Assembly (NCBI GenBank): GCA_020355145.1
Contig: CP070660.1
Span: forward strand, 690,850-697,977
DNA from: Deltaproteobacteria bacterium
GTDB lineage: Bacteria; Desulfobacterota; DSM-4660; Desulfatiglandales; B25-G16
Length of the DNA: 7,128 nucleotides
Direction: 5' to 3'
Part shown: positions 1 to 5,970 of the stretch, piece after piece
Layout: every line of letters begins with the position of its first letter
Position numbering within the stretch: position 1 is the first letter of the stretch
Position numbers and translations under genes: made by a program
The notes under the pieces: generated by a model
Databases searched by the model: none
Told to the model about the DNA's origin: nothing
Seen by the model: the letters and a program-made list of their open reading frames with translations, nothing else

Positions 1-638
1 GACTCAGCGAGCCTGACATCCTGGCGCCTAATTTCCAGTTCCTGCTCTTTAATGGGTAATTGCTCCATCCGGATCTGTGCATTTTCTAGATCAACTTCCG
101 TCTGGATGGAAGCCGTCTCAGTCGTGTCCATTTCTTCCTGGCTGGCAAGCTTTTTCTCAAAGAGTTTCTTCATGCGTTCTGCTTTGGTACGGGCATCCTT
201 CGCATGAGCTTCCGCCGATTTCAAGGCTGCCTCAGCACTTTTCCGCTCAATGTCAAGATCCTTTTGCGCAATCCGAAGGTTGACTTTGCTTTGCATGAGA
301 CGCGCCTGGGAGGACGAAAGAGAGATCTTGGCCTGCTTTACCTTGCGCTTTTCATCTACCGGATCGAGTTCGACTAGCAGGTCTCCTTTCTTGACCTGAT
401 CACTGATATCAAATGGCAGCTTTATGACTTGGCCGCTGGCCTTGCATTTTATTTCAACATCAAGATTGGAGACCACCTGTCCGGTAGAGGAAACAGCCAC
501 ACGTATCGATCCCTTTTCGACCCGTACAGTGGACCATGGCGGTGTTTCTGTCTTCACATTCGCACTCCTGTGTGACCAAAGATATCCGCCGGTGATTATC
601 ACTGTGCCCAGGATCACAAAAATAAGAATCTTCTTCAT
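1..638 (-). CDS. HlyD/MacA-type periplasmic adaptor subunit (N-terminal part, cut by left window edge)
   Basis: This frame stays open from an ATG at 638 to the window edge, giving 212 residues with no stop. The order of elements is typical of membrane-fusion (adaptor) proteins that link an inner-membrane ABC or RND pump to an outer-membrane channel. Residues 3-21 form one hydrophobic anchor (KKILIFVILGTVIITGG). Residues about 37-92 are the first half of a lipoyl/barrel-sandwich domain, with KASGQVIKLPF and the VKKGDLLVELDP signature. From about residue 95 to the edge runs an Ala/Glu/Lys-rich alpha-helical hairpin (for example KSAEAALKSAEAHAKDA, then KLFEKKLASQEEMD). A second in-frame ATG lies at 644. 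I prefer 638 because AAGG (647-650, complement) sits 8 nt upstream of it, but only 2 nt from 644. The pump partner would lie beyond the left edge, so the substrate and the choice of MacA over other HlyD-family types are open. Confidence 0.88.
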   Translation of the reverse strand, partial: MKKILIFVILGTVIITGGYLWSHRSANVKTETPPWSTVRVEKGSIRVAVSSTGQVVSNLDVEIKCKASGQVIKLPFDISDQVKKGDLLVELDPVDEKRKVKQAKISLSSSQARLMQSKVNLRIAQKDLDIERKSAEAALKSAEAHAKDARTKAERMKKLFEKKLASQEEMDTTETASIQTEVDLENAQIRMEQLPIKEQELEIRRQDVRLAE

Positions 639-678
639 AAGCATCGCCTTTTCTGGCTGAATCGAAATGCTGGTGAAT

Positions 679-706
679 TTTATCTCACAATGTTGACACT
701 ATTCAA
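679..706 (-). promoter_or_regulatory. Possible promoter for the HlyD/MacA-type gene
   Basis: On the minus strand there is a -35-like TTGAAT (701-706) and a -10-like GATAAA (679-684), separated by 16 nt. This would start a transcript roughly 35 nt before the ATG at 638. Each box matches the sigma-70 consensus at only 4 of 6 positions, so this is weak. The boxes lie partly within the GTTGACA repeat zone. Confidence 0.22.
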
Positions 707-840
707 CTATTAAGTCACAAAGTCCACCAAAACGTTGACAGCCTCAAAGACATTAAAAAGGATCACCAAACGTTGACACTTGGGGTAACCCCCCCCCATG
801 GGGGCGTGTAGTCCTAATTTGGATCAGCCTGCGTTGACAC
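691..840. repeat. Cluster of four GTTGACA repeats, possible IS21-like element end remnant
   Basis: The octamer [T/C]GTTGACA occurs four times in the same orientation, at 691-698, 733-740, 771-778 and 832-839. Two copies share a longer unit, CACCAAAACGTTGACA (725-740) and CACCAAACGTTGACA (764-778), differing by one A. Three copies are followed by C (TTGACAC). Read on the minus strand, these are TGTCAACG blocks followed by TTTGGTG. Several short, same-direction subterminal copies beginning TGTCAA are a feature I associate with ends of IS21-family insertion sequences. No istA or istB coding remains, so if the reading is right this is a solo end or decayed relic upstream of the adaptor gene. A cluster of regulator sites is the alternative. 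Confidence 0.45.
782..804. repeat. GC-rich palindrome with C9 tract
   Basis: GGGG (782-785) is followed by TAA and a run of nine C (789-797), then ATGGGGG. The segment 793-804 (CCCCCATGGGGG) is a perfect 12-bp palindrome. GGGG at 782-785 can pair instead with the first Cs, so two mutually exclusive hairpins are possible. It lies between the third and fourth GTTGACA repeats. No T-run follows on either side, so I do not call it a terminator. The homopolymer could vary in length. Confidence 0.6.
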
Positions 841-1013
841 CTTCGATATCTATTGGTAGGGGATATGGGAAAGTCTCTACCAACTGATCACCATGTCTAG
901 TTTGGAGTATATGTGCTTCAGTGCAGATTGTTGCCTTACAGCTCAGATGATGTCGAAGCGGATGCAAAAGAACTTAATATTAAAGGCCTATTATCACACC
1001 TAAGGAGGGAGTA
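841..1013. other. Intergenic remainder with no recognised feature
   Basis: Together with the repeat zone this completes the 375-nt gap between the adaptor gene and the 3' end of plsC. I see no tRNA, convincing terminator or supported gene here. A plus-strand frame without stops runs from 901 to 1089, but it has no convincing start and overlaps plsC. A small AT palindrome (TTAATATTAA, 974-983) lies downstream of plsC without a T-run. Confidence 0.5.
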
Positions 1014-1751
1014 TCAATTTTCCTCTTCCAACATCTTCCTCAAACATCCCGCAACCCTTTCTATAAGATCAGGCATAGTTTCCCTATTGTAGTTGACTGT
1101 TGGAATAGGACTACCAAGTTGGATTGTGATTGACCCCTTTTTTAGCCTGAAGCTTCCCTTTGGCATAATCTTGTTTGTCCCTTTGATAGCTACCGGGACA
1201 ACTGGAGAGCCTGATGATATAGCGAGTTGAAAGGCACCCCTCTTCAATGGCTGCAGATGTCCATCCAGGCTGCGTGTCCCCTCGGCAAATATTACAACGG
1301 AGGTACCGTTTTTAATCATATCCACCGCCTGTTTAACGGTACGCCTTGCCTTTGCTGGAGACGATCGGTCAATACTGATGTATCCTGCTCTCCTCATTGC
1401 AAGGCCAAGGATTGGGACCCGCATTATCTCCTGTTTAAAGATAAATTTGAAATCAACCGGCAGATATGCCAGCAGGGCGAATATATCAAAAAAGCTCATG
1501 TGATTTGGGATATAGATATGAGGCTTGTCCTTATCTATTTTATTAAGACCAGTTATCTCCACCTTAACACCGCTGGCCCAAAGGATAATCTTTGACCAGG
1601 GGACAGCACAGTAGAAATGGAGCATCCTACCAGTGGGGGATAAGATGGATAAGAAGATCCCAACTAGTGCCCAGATGAGGGTATTTATTACGCCAATGAA
1701 TACCCAGAGGATTAAGGATCTGATCATATTATGTATGTCATTAGTCAACAA
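1014..1751 (-). CDS. plsC: 1-acyl-sn-glycerol-3-phosphate acyltransferase (PlsC family)
   Basis: The product is predicted to transfer an acyl chain to the sn-2 position of lysophosphatidic acid, giving phosphatidic acid for membrane phospholipids, at the cytoplasmic face of the inner membrane. All four family blocks are visible (numbering from the TTG at 1751): NHMSFFD at 83-89 with catalytic His84 and Asp89, GYISIDR at 123-129, FAEGTR at 155-160, and VVPVAI at 184-189. An N-terminal hydrophobic stretch (about 13-37) anchors it. Length (237-245 aa) is normal. The frame opens with TTG at 1751, but its first codons lie inside a 7-bp repeat array (1738-1765). The ATG at 1727 (MIRSLILW) is a more credible start and gives 237 aa. 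Neither start has a clear ribosome binding site. It lies 77 nt downstream of ccsB on the same strand and may be cotranscribed, though its role is unrelated to cytochrome assembly. The acyl donor (acyl-ACP or acyl-CoA) cannot be read from the sequence. Confidence 0.92.
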   Translation of the reverse strand: MLTNDIHNMIRSLILWVFIGVINTLIWALVGIFLSILSPTGRMLHFYCAVPWSKIILWASGVKVEITGLNKIDKDKPHIYIPNHMSFFDIFALLAYLPVDFKFIFKQEIMRVPILGLAMRRAGYISIDRSSPAKARRTVKQAVDMIKNGTSVVIFAEGTRSLDGHLQPLKRGAFQLAISSGSPVVPVAIKGTNKIMPKGSFRLKKGSITIQLGSPIPTVNYNRETMPDLIERVAGCLRKMLEEEN

Positions 1752-1817
1752 TCATTTGTCATTTGCAATTAACAGAAATGGTTAGGAAATTCCACGTCTA
1801 ACTAATGACCAATGACC
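1738..1817. repeat. Degenerate 7-bp repeat arrays in inverted orientation (ccsB-plsC gap)
   Basis: From 1738 to 1765 the plus strand reads as four in-phase heptamers of the TCATTNG type (TCATTAG first, then a diverged unit, then TCATTTG twice). At 1804-1817 the opposite orientation appears as AATGACC twice. The 14 nt at 1752-1765 match the complement of 1803-1816 at 12 of 14 positions, so the arrays can fold into a stem with a 37-nt loop. The left array runs into the first codons of the longest plsC frame. It may be a small intergenic repeat family or an RNA hairpin in the operon transcript. Confidence 0.65.
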
Positions 1818-1828
1818 TTTCCTAGAAT

Positions 1829-2668
1829 TTAAAAGTAACTATGCAACCCGGGGAGATAATTAACACCGAAATAGGTGAAGAGCACGGAGGCAAAGCCGAT
1901 TATGCTCATTATGGCCATCCTTTTTCCTCTCCAGTCCCGGACGAATCTGGAATGAAGCATTGCAGCGTAGATAAGCCATGTTATCAAGGACCATGTCTCC
2001 TTTGGATCCCAGCTCCAGTATGATCCCCAGGCAGAGTATGCCCAAACAGAGCCGGTGATAATCCCAAGGGTTAGAAAGATAAAGCCGATAACAACACTAT
2101 GATAGGCGAGCTCATCTAAGATTTCCCTATCCGGCAAGGATCTAAGAAACGGCCTTGGGCCACGCCCTTTCCCCAATCCCTTTAAAAGGTACATAAATCC
2201 AAGGCCACATGCTATGGTAAATGCAGCATATCCAATAAAGCAGGTGATGACATGGCTTATCAACCAATTACTTTGGAGGGCAGGAATCAACGGCTGGATC
2301 CTGCTGCTGACATCTGGCGAAAAGGAGGCATAGGCCATGAAAAGGAAGGCAAATGGGATAACAAAGGCACCGAGGTTCCTGCTTTTGATCCGCCACTCTA
2401 CAATCAGATAGAGTAAGACTATGGACCAGGCAAAGAAGATCAGCGATTCATAGAGATTGGAAAGGGGTGCATGACCGATGCCCAGCTTGTATGACTCAAC
2501 CCACCTCAGGATTAATGCAAAGCTCTGGGCAATAAGCCCAGCAAGGGCAATATATGAGGCGAAAGGGCCCCAGAACGCCCTTCCCGTAACCATCCTGAAG
2601 ATATAGAAGATGGATGAGGCAAGGTAGATAAAGGTTACCCAGCTAAGGATTGTGGTATTAATAACCAT
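1829..2668 (-). CDS. ccsB: Cytochrome c biogenesis protein CcsB (ResC/CcsA-type, heme-handling subunit)
   Basis: This is the multi-pass integral membrane subunit of the System II cytochrome c synthase. With ResB it exports heme and presents it to periplasmic CXXCH apocytochromes. The diagnostic tryptophan-rich WWD motif is complete at residues 214-226 (WGSYWSWDPKETW). Candidate heme-ligand histidines lie around it: His139 (LISHVIT), His190 (ELAYHSVV) and His239 (MLHSRF). About eight hydrophobic segments can be seen, for example 8-25, 37-54, 74-91, 100-116, 137-162, 190-211, 226-238 and 252-268. The length (279 aa) fits the stand-alone form, not the fused CcsBA. The ATG at 2668 is 4 nt after the resB stop, with AGGGG 7 nt upstream inside the end of resB, so the two are probably translationally coupled. 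Naming varies: CcsB in some schemes, ResC or CcsA in others. No CcdA or ResA (thiol reduction) partner is present in the window. Confidence 0.94.
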   Translation of the reverse strand: MVINTTILSWVTFIYLASSIFYIFRMVTGRAFWGPFASYIALAGLIAQSFALILRWVESYKLGIGHAPLSNLYESLIFFAWSIVLLYLIVEWRIKSRNLGAFVIPFAFLFMAYASFSPDVSSRIQPLIPALQSNWLISHVITCFIGYAAFTIACGLGFMYLLKGLGKGRGPRPFLRSLPDREILDELAYHSVVIGFIFLTLGIITGSVWAYSAWGSYWSWDPKETWSLITWLIYAAMLHSRFVRDWRGKRMAIMSIIGFASVLFTYFGVNYLPGLHSYF

Positions 2669-2672
2669 ACTT

Positions 2673-4052
2673 TTACCCCTGCTTTTTAAGATGCCTCAGA
2701 AGATATTCTGTTTCCCGCTTTAAGCCAACAGGATCTCTATTGCTCCTGGCACCTACCATTATCCTGGTCCTGTGATCTTTCTCATCCAGCCTTACCCATA
2801 GCCTTTTATGGGATGAGAAAAAGGTGATAATAAGGCCAATTATGATAAAAAAGGCGCCAATTGCCACAATGGAGGCACCCGGATCATGGCTCACTTGGAG
2901 ACCAGTATAATATTTGGTCTCAATACTGTTGAGCTTGAAATAGTAAGGCTTAAGGAGACCAGGGTTAAATTTTGGGACCTTTTGGAATAGGTCGGGGATG
3001 TCCTCTTTGATCTTTTCTATGTCCTTGAATACCCAGAGGCGCATATTCCCTTGGGGTGATTGGATCTTTAAAAGCACAGCTGGACCCATGTCCATAAGAT
3101 TCTCCTCTATCCTCGATATTGTTACCCTTGCATCCTTTTCCTTAAGATAAAACGAATCCTTTAGTTTAACCGCTATAGAGGATTGTCGCTCATTTGCCTT
3201 TTTGATAGTGATGTATGCCTGACCACCAGGAACAGATCCATAGCTTGCCTGATAAAACTTGATACCATCAAATGTTATAGGGTGATTAACCAGTAAAGGC
3301 CCCTGGTAAATAGCCTTGTTATTCTTGAGAAAGCTTAGATCTGATCTATATTCCTTGGGCATTCCGTTGTCGTAATAGGCAATAGAGAATTTATCACACC
3401 TCACAGTAAAATCTAACTTCTTAATCCCCCTTTGCCTTCTCAAATATACGGTGCTTGTAAATTCTCCCTCGGGTAGATTTACAAAGGCATTAAAGCCGAA
3501 CAAAGAGCCTATTATTTCACCTAAGATAAATATCAAGATGCTTAGGTGAATAATATATACCCCGAAATGGGAGTATGCCCCCTTTTCTCCCTGGAAAAGG
3601 GTAGTGTTGGCTGTGTCACTTCTCCTGACCCTTTTGTATCTTCTTCGGACAAGGTTTTCCACCCTGGCAATAACCTCATTTAGCCTTCTTTCAATTACAA
3701 GGACCCTATCAGGGGATAGATCTTCAAAGGGCTTACTTCTATCAAGGGAAGGTACTTTCCTGAAAAGCCTCCAGGAGGTAGGAAATCTATTCACGGAGCA
3801 GACTATCAGGTTCAAAGACAGGAGGCACATCAGGATAATGAACCAGACGGAGTGGTACATATCAAATAGTTGAAGAGAATTGAAGGCCTTAACCAATCCG
3901 GGACTGAGATGACTAAAAGACTCCCCGCCCTCATATTCCTGGGGAATAACTGTGCCCAATATGGAGGCAATAGCAATAATAAGTAAAAGAGTGAAAGTTA
4001 GTTTTAGGGAAGAAAGAAAGGAAAGGGGTGTTTTTTTCATATTCAATGGCAC
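2673..4052 (-). CDS. resB: Cytochrome c biogenesis protein ResB
   Basis: This is the ResB partner of the System II cytochrome c synthase in the inner membrane. The family pattern is clear: TM1 at about 15-35 (followed by GTVIPQ), TM2 at about 68-87, a cytoplasmic linker, TM3 at about 162-186 with His162 and His169 (SHFGVYIIHLSIL), a large periplasmic domain of about 200 residues (containing FDGIKFYQASYG), and TM4 at about 392-412. A charged cytoplasmic tail ends at residue 459, a normal length. The longest frame starts with GTG at 4052, one nt after the ahbC stop. An ATG four codons in, at 4040 (MKKTPLSF), is an equally good or better start, because GAGGTG (4050-4055, complement) precedes it by 9 nt and would act as its ribosome binding site. 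It sits between ahbC and ccsB in a tight run, so all three are probably one transcript. Confidence 0.93.
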   Translation of the reverse strand: MPLNMKKTPLSFLSSLKLTFTLLLIIAIASILGTVIPQEYEGGESFSHLSPGLVKAFNSLQLFDMYHSVWFIILMCLLSLNLIVCSVNRFPTSWRLFRKVPSLDRSKPFEDLSPDRVLVIERRLNEVIARVENLVRRRYKRVRRSDTANTTLFQGEKGAYSHFGVYIIHLSILIFILGEIIGSLFGFNAFVNLPEGEFTSTVYLRRQRGIKKLDFTVRCDKFSIAYYDNGMPKEYRSDLSFLKNNKAIYQGPLLVNHPITFDGIKFYQASYGSVPGGQAYITIKKANERQSSIAVKLKDSFYLKEKDARVTISRIEENLMDMGPAVLLKIQSPQGNMRLWVFKDIEKIKEDIPDLFQKVPKFNPGLLKPYYFKLNSIETKYYTGLQVSHDPGASIVAIGAFFIIIGLIITFFSSHKRLWVRLDEKDHRTRIMVGARSNRDPVGLKRETEYLLRHLKKQG

Positions 4053-4053
4053 C

Positions 4054-5238
4054 TCAAGCTAACCCTATCTCTTCATCGGTTAGATAGCAGGCTGGATCTT
4101 CTCCCCATATATCGCCGCTTACAGCCTCGGCCCTGGCGCGAAAGTTACCGCCACATATGTCAAGCCACCTGCATCTGACGCATCTTCCCTTTACATATCT
4201 GTTTTTATCTTTCATCTGGGCCATTAAGGGATTGGTCAGGTCAGACCATATTTGACTGAAGGGCATCGAGAGAATAGTGCCGAAGGAATGCTCACGCCAG
4301 AATTGGTCTGCATAAACCAGACCATACCAGTCTACACAACCTATTCCCTGGCCTGAGCTATTTCCCCCGTTCATCTTGAGGAGTTCTAAGACCTCAGGTG
4401 CCCGGGGATTATTCTCCCTGAGCATCCTCAAATAGAGATAAGGGCCATCAGCATGATTATCTACAGTCAAGACCTCCCTATTTGCTCCTCTGTTATGCAT
4501 ACCCCTGGTCCTCTCTATAATAAGGTCTACTAAATGCCTTGTTTCATCGTGGGAGAGATCTTGATCGATTAAATCCGATCCCCTGCCGGAGTAAACAAGA
4601 TGATAAAAACAGACCCTCTCGATGTCCATTTCTTCAATGAGATCAAAGATGCCGGGCACCTGATCGACATTCAATCTGTTTATGGTGAATCTTAATCCTA
4701 CCTTGAGTCCTGCCTTCTTACAGTTTTTTATCCCATTAAGCGCCATTTTAAAGGCGCCCTTCATCCCCCTGAAGTGATCATTGACCTTTTCCAGTCCGTC
4801 AAGGCTTATGCCGACATATGAGACACCGGCATCTTTTAATAGCATGGCCTTTTCTTCATCAATAAGGGTGCCGTTAGTAGAGATGACTGCCCTTATGCCT
4901 CTATCCACAGCATGTCTGGCGAGCTCAATCAAATCTGGCCTCAGCAAGGGTTCCCCCCCAGACAACAGGATAACTGGCACACCAAAGTCCGCCAGATCAT
5001 CCAGCAGGGTGATGCCTTGCTCTGTGGTTAATTCCCTTTCATCACGGAGATGAACTGCCCTGGCATAACAGTGGACACAGTTTAGATTACAGGCCCTGGT
5101 AACATTCCAGACAACTACCGGTTTTTTATCAGAGGCGAACTGAAGCAGGTGGGGAGGTAGACTCCTTGATTGCCTGCCGTATCTGATAGGATCAGATGGC
5201 TCAACTGTTCCACAGTATAATTTGGATATGCCGATCAT
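4054..5238 (-). CDS. ahbC: AhbC-type radical SAM protein: 12,18-didecarboxysiroheme deacetylase (alternative heme pathway)
   Basis: It is predicted to remove two acetate side chains from 12,18-didecarboxysiroheme to give Fe-coproporphyrin III in the siroheme-dependent heme route; AhbD then makes heme b. The N-terminus (MIGISKLYCGTVEPSD, then VVVWNVTRACNLNCVHCY) is one I recognise from AhbC proteins of sulfate reducers. The SAM-binding 4Fe-4S motif CX3CX2C is Cys50, Cys54, Cys57. The SAM motif GGEP is at 94-97. A C-terminal SPASM/twitch-like region carries Cys301, Cys353, Cys356, Cys362 and Cys384, enough for an auxiliary Fe-S cluster. The length of 394 aa is normal. The ATG at 5238 has GGGAG 4 nt upstream. 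It leads a tight run with resB and ccsB, which supports a heme role. The main alternative is NirJ (heme d1 synthesis), but no nir genes are seen. AhbD is less likely, since I recall its N-terminus as different. The other ahb genes are not in the window. Confidence 0.86.
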   Translation of the reverse strand: MIGISKLYCGTVEPSDPIRYGRQSRSLPPHLLQFASDKKPVVVWNVTRACNLNCVHCYARAVHLRDERELTTEQGITLLDDLADFGVPVILLSGGEPLLRPDLIELARHAVDRGIRAVISTNGTLIDEEKAMLLKDAGVSYVGISLDGLEKVNDHFRGMKGAFKMALNGIKNCKKAGLKVGLRFTINRLNVDQVPGIFDLIEEMDIERVCFYHLVYSGRGSDLIDQDLSHDETRHLVDLIIERTRGMHNRGANREVLTVDNHADGPYLYLRMLRENNPRAPEVLELLKMNGGNSSGQGIGCVDWYGLVYADQFWREHSFGTILSMPFSQIWSDLTNPLMAQMKDKNRYVKGRCVRCRWLDICGGNFRARAEAVSGDIWGEDPACYLTDEEIGLA

Positions 5239-5276
5239 ATCTCTCCCTGATGGGTATCTTAGCAGAAACCTTACCC

Positions 5277-5305
5277 ATATTCCATGCCCTTCTTGGGATA
5301 GTCAA
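5277..5305 (-). promoter_or_regulatory. Possible promoter for the ahbC-resB-ccsB run
   Basis: On the minus strand TTGACT (5300-5305) matches the -35 consensus at 5 of 6 positions. With a 17-nt spacer it is followed by GAATAT (5277-5282), a poor -10 match (3 of 6). Transcription would start about 30 nt before the ahbC ATG. The position and spacing are good but the -10 box is weak. Confidence 0.3.
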
Positions 5306-5322
5306 GAAATTTATTTGGATTT

Positions 5323-5425
5323 AATGCTTGATATTGGATACTGGATGCCCGATGCTTTACATACTAAAGAGATAGCTTTCGCGGTACTGGGGTTTTTCAT
5401 CCGGCATCCAATATCCAACATCCCG
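5323..5425. repeat. Large inverted pair of 7-bp repeat arrays (divergent ahbC / ABM intergenic region)
   Basis: The left arm, 5323-5357, reads as five in-phase heptamers of the GATRYYG type (for example GATATTG, GATACTG). The right arm, 5398-5425, is four heptamers in the other orientation (CATCCGG, CATCCAA and two more). The 27 nt at 5328-5354 match the complement of 5398-5424 at 22 positions. The DNA or RNA can thus form a long imperfect hairpin with a 43-nt loop (5355-5397). There is no coding in the loop and no T-run after the stem, so it is not an ordinary terminator. It lies between two divergent genes, upstream of both. Confidence 0.75.
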
Positions 5426-5499
5426 AAGCCTCAGGCCTCGATGGTTAGCCCGTCCCTGGCCGGTAAGGCGGAGCTTCACTAGATTAAGAAGGAGGAAAA

Positions 5500-5787
5500 A
5501 TGGCAATCAAGGTTATAATTACAAGGAAGGTGGCCAAAGGCAGACAAAGGGATTTGCTTCCCCTTTTAATGGAGCTGCGGACGAAGGCCGTGAACCAGAG
5601 AGGATATATCTCCGGTGAAACATTAAAAGGGATAAGCGATCCAGACGAATTTCTGGTGATAAGCACCTGGAGAAGCTTAGGAGACTGGAAGGCCTGGGAT
5701 GATAACCCTGAACGAGGAGAGATCCAGGCGAAAATTGATACAGTATTAGAAGAAAAGACAGTCGCCAAGGCCTATCTTTATGGATAG
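5500..5787 (+). CDS. Small ABM-fold protein (antibiotic biosynthesis monooxygenase-like), function unknown
   Basis: The product has 95 residues, the usual size of a single ABM-type dimeric alpha/beta-barrel domain. Visible family traits are a first beta strand (AIKVIITRKV), an amphipathic helix (RDLLPLLMELRTKAV), the GYISGETL strand, and FLVISTWRSLGDWKAW at 51-66, matching the ABM strand and helix with the conserved W. A strong GGAGG (5491-5495) sits 4 nt before the ATG at 5500. ABM members include heme-degrading IsdG/HmoA enzymes, and a heme gene lies divergently next door. By my unaided alignment Trp66 matches the IsdG tryptophan, but the catalytic Asn position is Thr8 and I find no His at all in the protein. 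Heme degradation is therefore not supported, and many such small proteins are uncharacterised. The complementary frame is also open over most of the gene, but it lacks a ribosome binding site. Confidence 0.88.
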   Translation: MAIKVIITRKVAKGRQRDLLPLLMELRTKAVNQRGYISGETLKGISDPDEFLVISTWRSLGDWKAWDDNPERGEIQAKIDTVLEEKTVAKAYLYG

Positions 5788-5798
5788 GTTAGGGCTTC

Positions 5799-5859
5799 AT
5801 AGAATATAATGTGCACATTATTAGATCTCGCCTCTAATCAGGCAAAGCATTCTATTTTT
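5799..5859 (+). terminator. Weak AT-rich terminator candidate after the ABM gene
   Basis: ATAGAAT (5799-5805) can pair with ATTCTAT (5849-5855), whose last T begins a T5 run (5855-5859). A 16-bp palindrome is nested inside. The stem is AT-rich and the loop long, so a working intrinsic terminator is doubtful. The position, just after the stop and before a convergent gene, is where one is expected. Confidence 0.25.
5806..5821. repeat. Perfect 16-bp palindrome ATAATGTGCACATTAT
   Basis: Every base pairs across the centre (GTGCAC core). It lies 18 nt after the ABM stop in the convergent gap. It could be a dimeric regulator site or the inner stem of a 3' hairpin. No promoter is visible beside it, so an operator role is not supported by context. 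Confidence 0.6.
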
Positions 5860-5970
5860 ACCTATTAAGGGTATTTTTCATCTTGGGGACCGTTATCTAT
5901 ATGGAGGGATTCAGGCACTGTAAAGGGCGGTAGATCAGGAGAATGGAAGGCGCTGGTAAAGAAGGATTTT

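Noticed and set aside
77..660. Plus-strand frames at 77-283 and 424-660
   Set aside because: They are antisense to, or run just past the start of, the HlyD/MacA-type gene, whose anchor, lipoyl half and coiled coil are clear. The plus frames have no family features.
693..839. Four TTGACA hexamers as tandem sigma-70 -35 boxes on the plus strand
   Set aside because: None has a convincing -10 box 16-18 nt downstream, and no plus-strand gene follows. The hexamer is part of a longer repeated unit.
691..840. Small CRISPR array
   Set aside because: The shared unit is only 8-16 nt, the spacing is irregular (42, 38 and 61 nt between starts), and no cas gene is present.
901..1092. Plus-strand open frame (64 codons including stop) with protein-like codons such as DDVEADAKELNIKGLL
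   Set aside because: It has no good start or ribosome binding site, resembles no family I know, and its second half is antisense to the end of plsC. It might be a decayed gene fragment, but this cannot be supported.
4054..5238. NirJ (heme d1) or AhbD identity for the radical SAM protein
   Set aside because: The N-terminal signature is one I associate with AhbC, no nir genes are present, and I recall a different opening for AhbD. NirJ remains the main alternative.
5328..5424. Inverted heptamer arrays as a Rho-independent terminator or riboswitch
   Set aside because: The loop is 43 nt, no T-run follows, the flanking genes are divergent, and no known riboswitch core is visible.
5484..5768. Minus-strand frame opposite the ABM gene
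   Set aside because: The plus-strand gene has a strong GGAGG and recognisable ABM features; the reverse frame has neither.
5500..5787. Annotation of the 95-aa protein as a heme oxygenase (IsdG/HmoA)
   Set aside because: The Asn and His of the IsdG-type triad are missing by eye, so neighbourhood alone is not enough.
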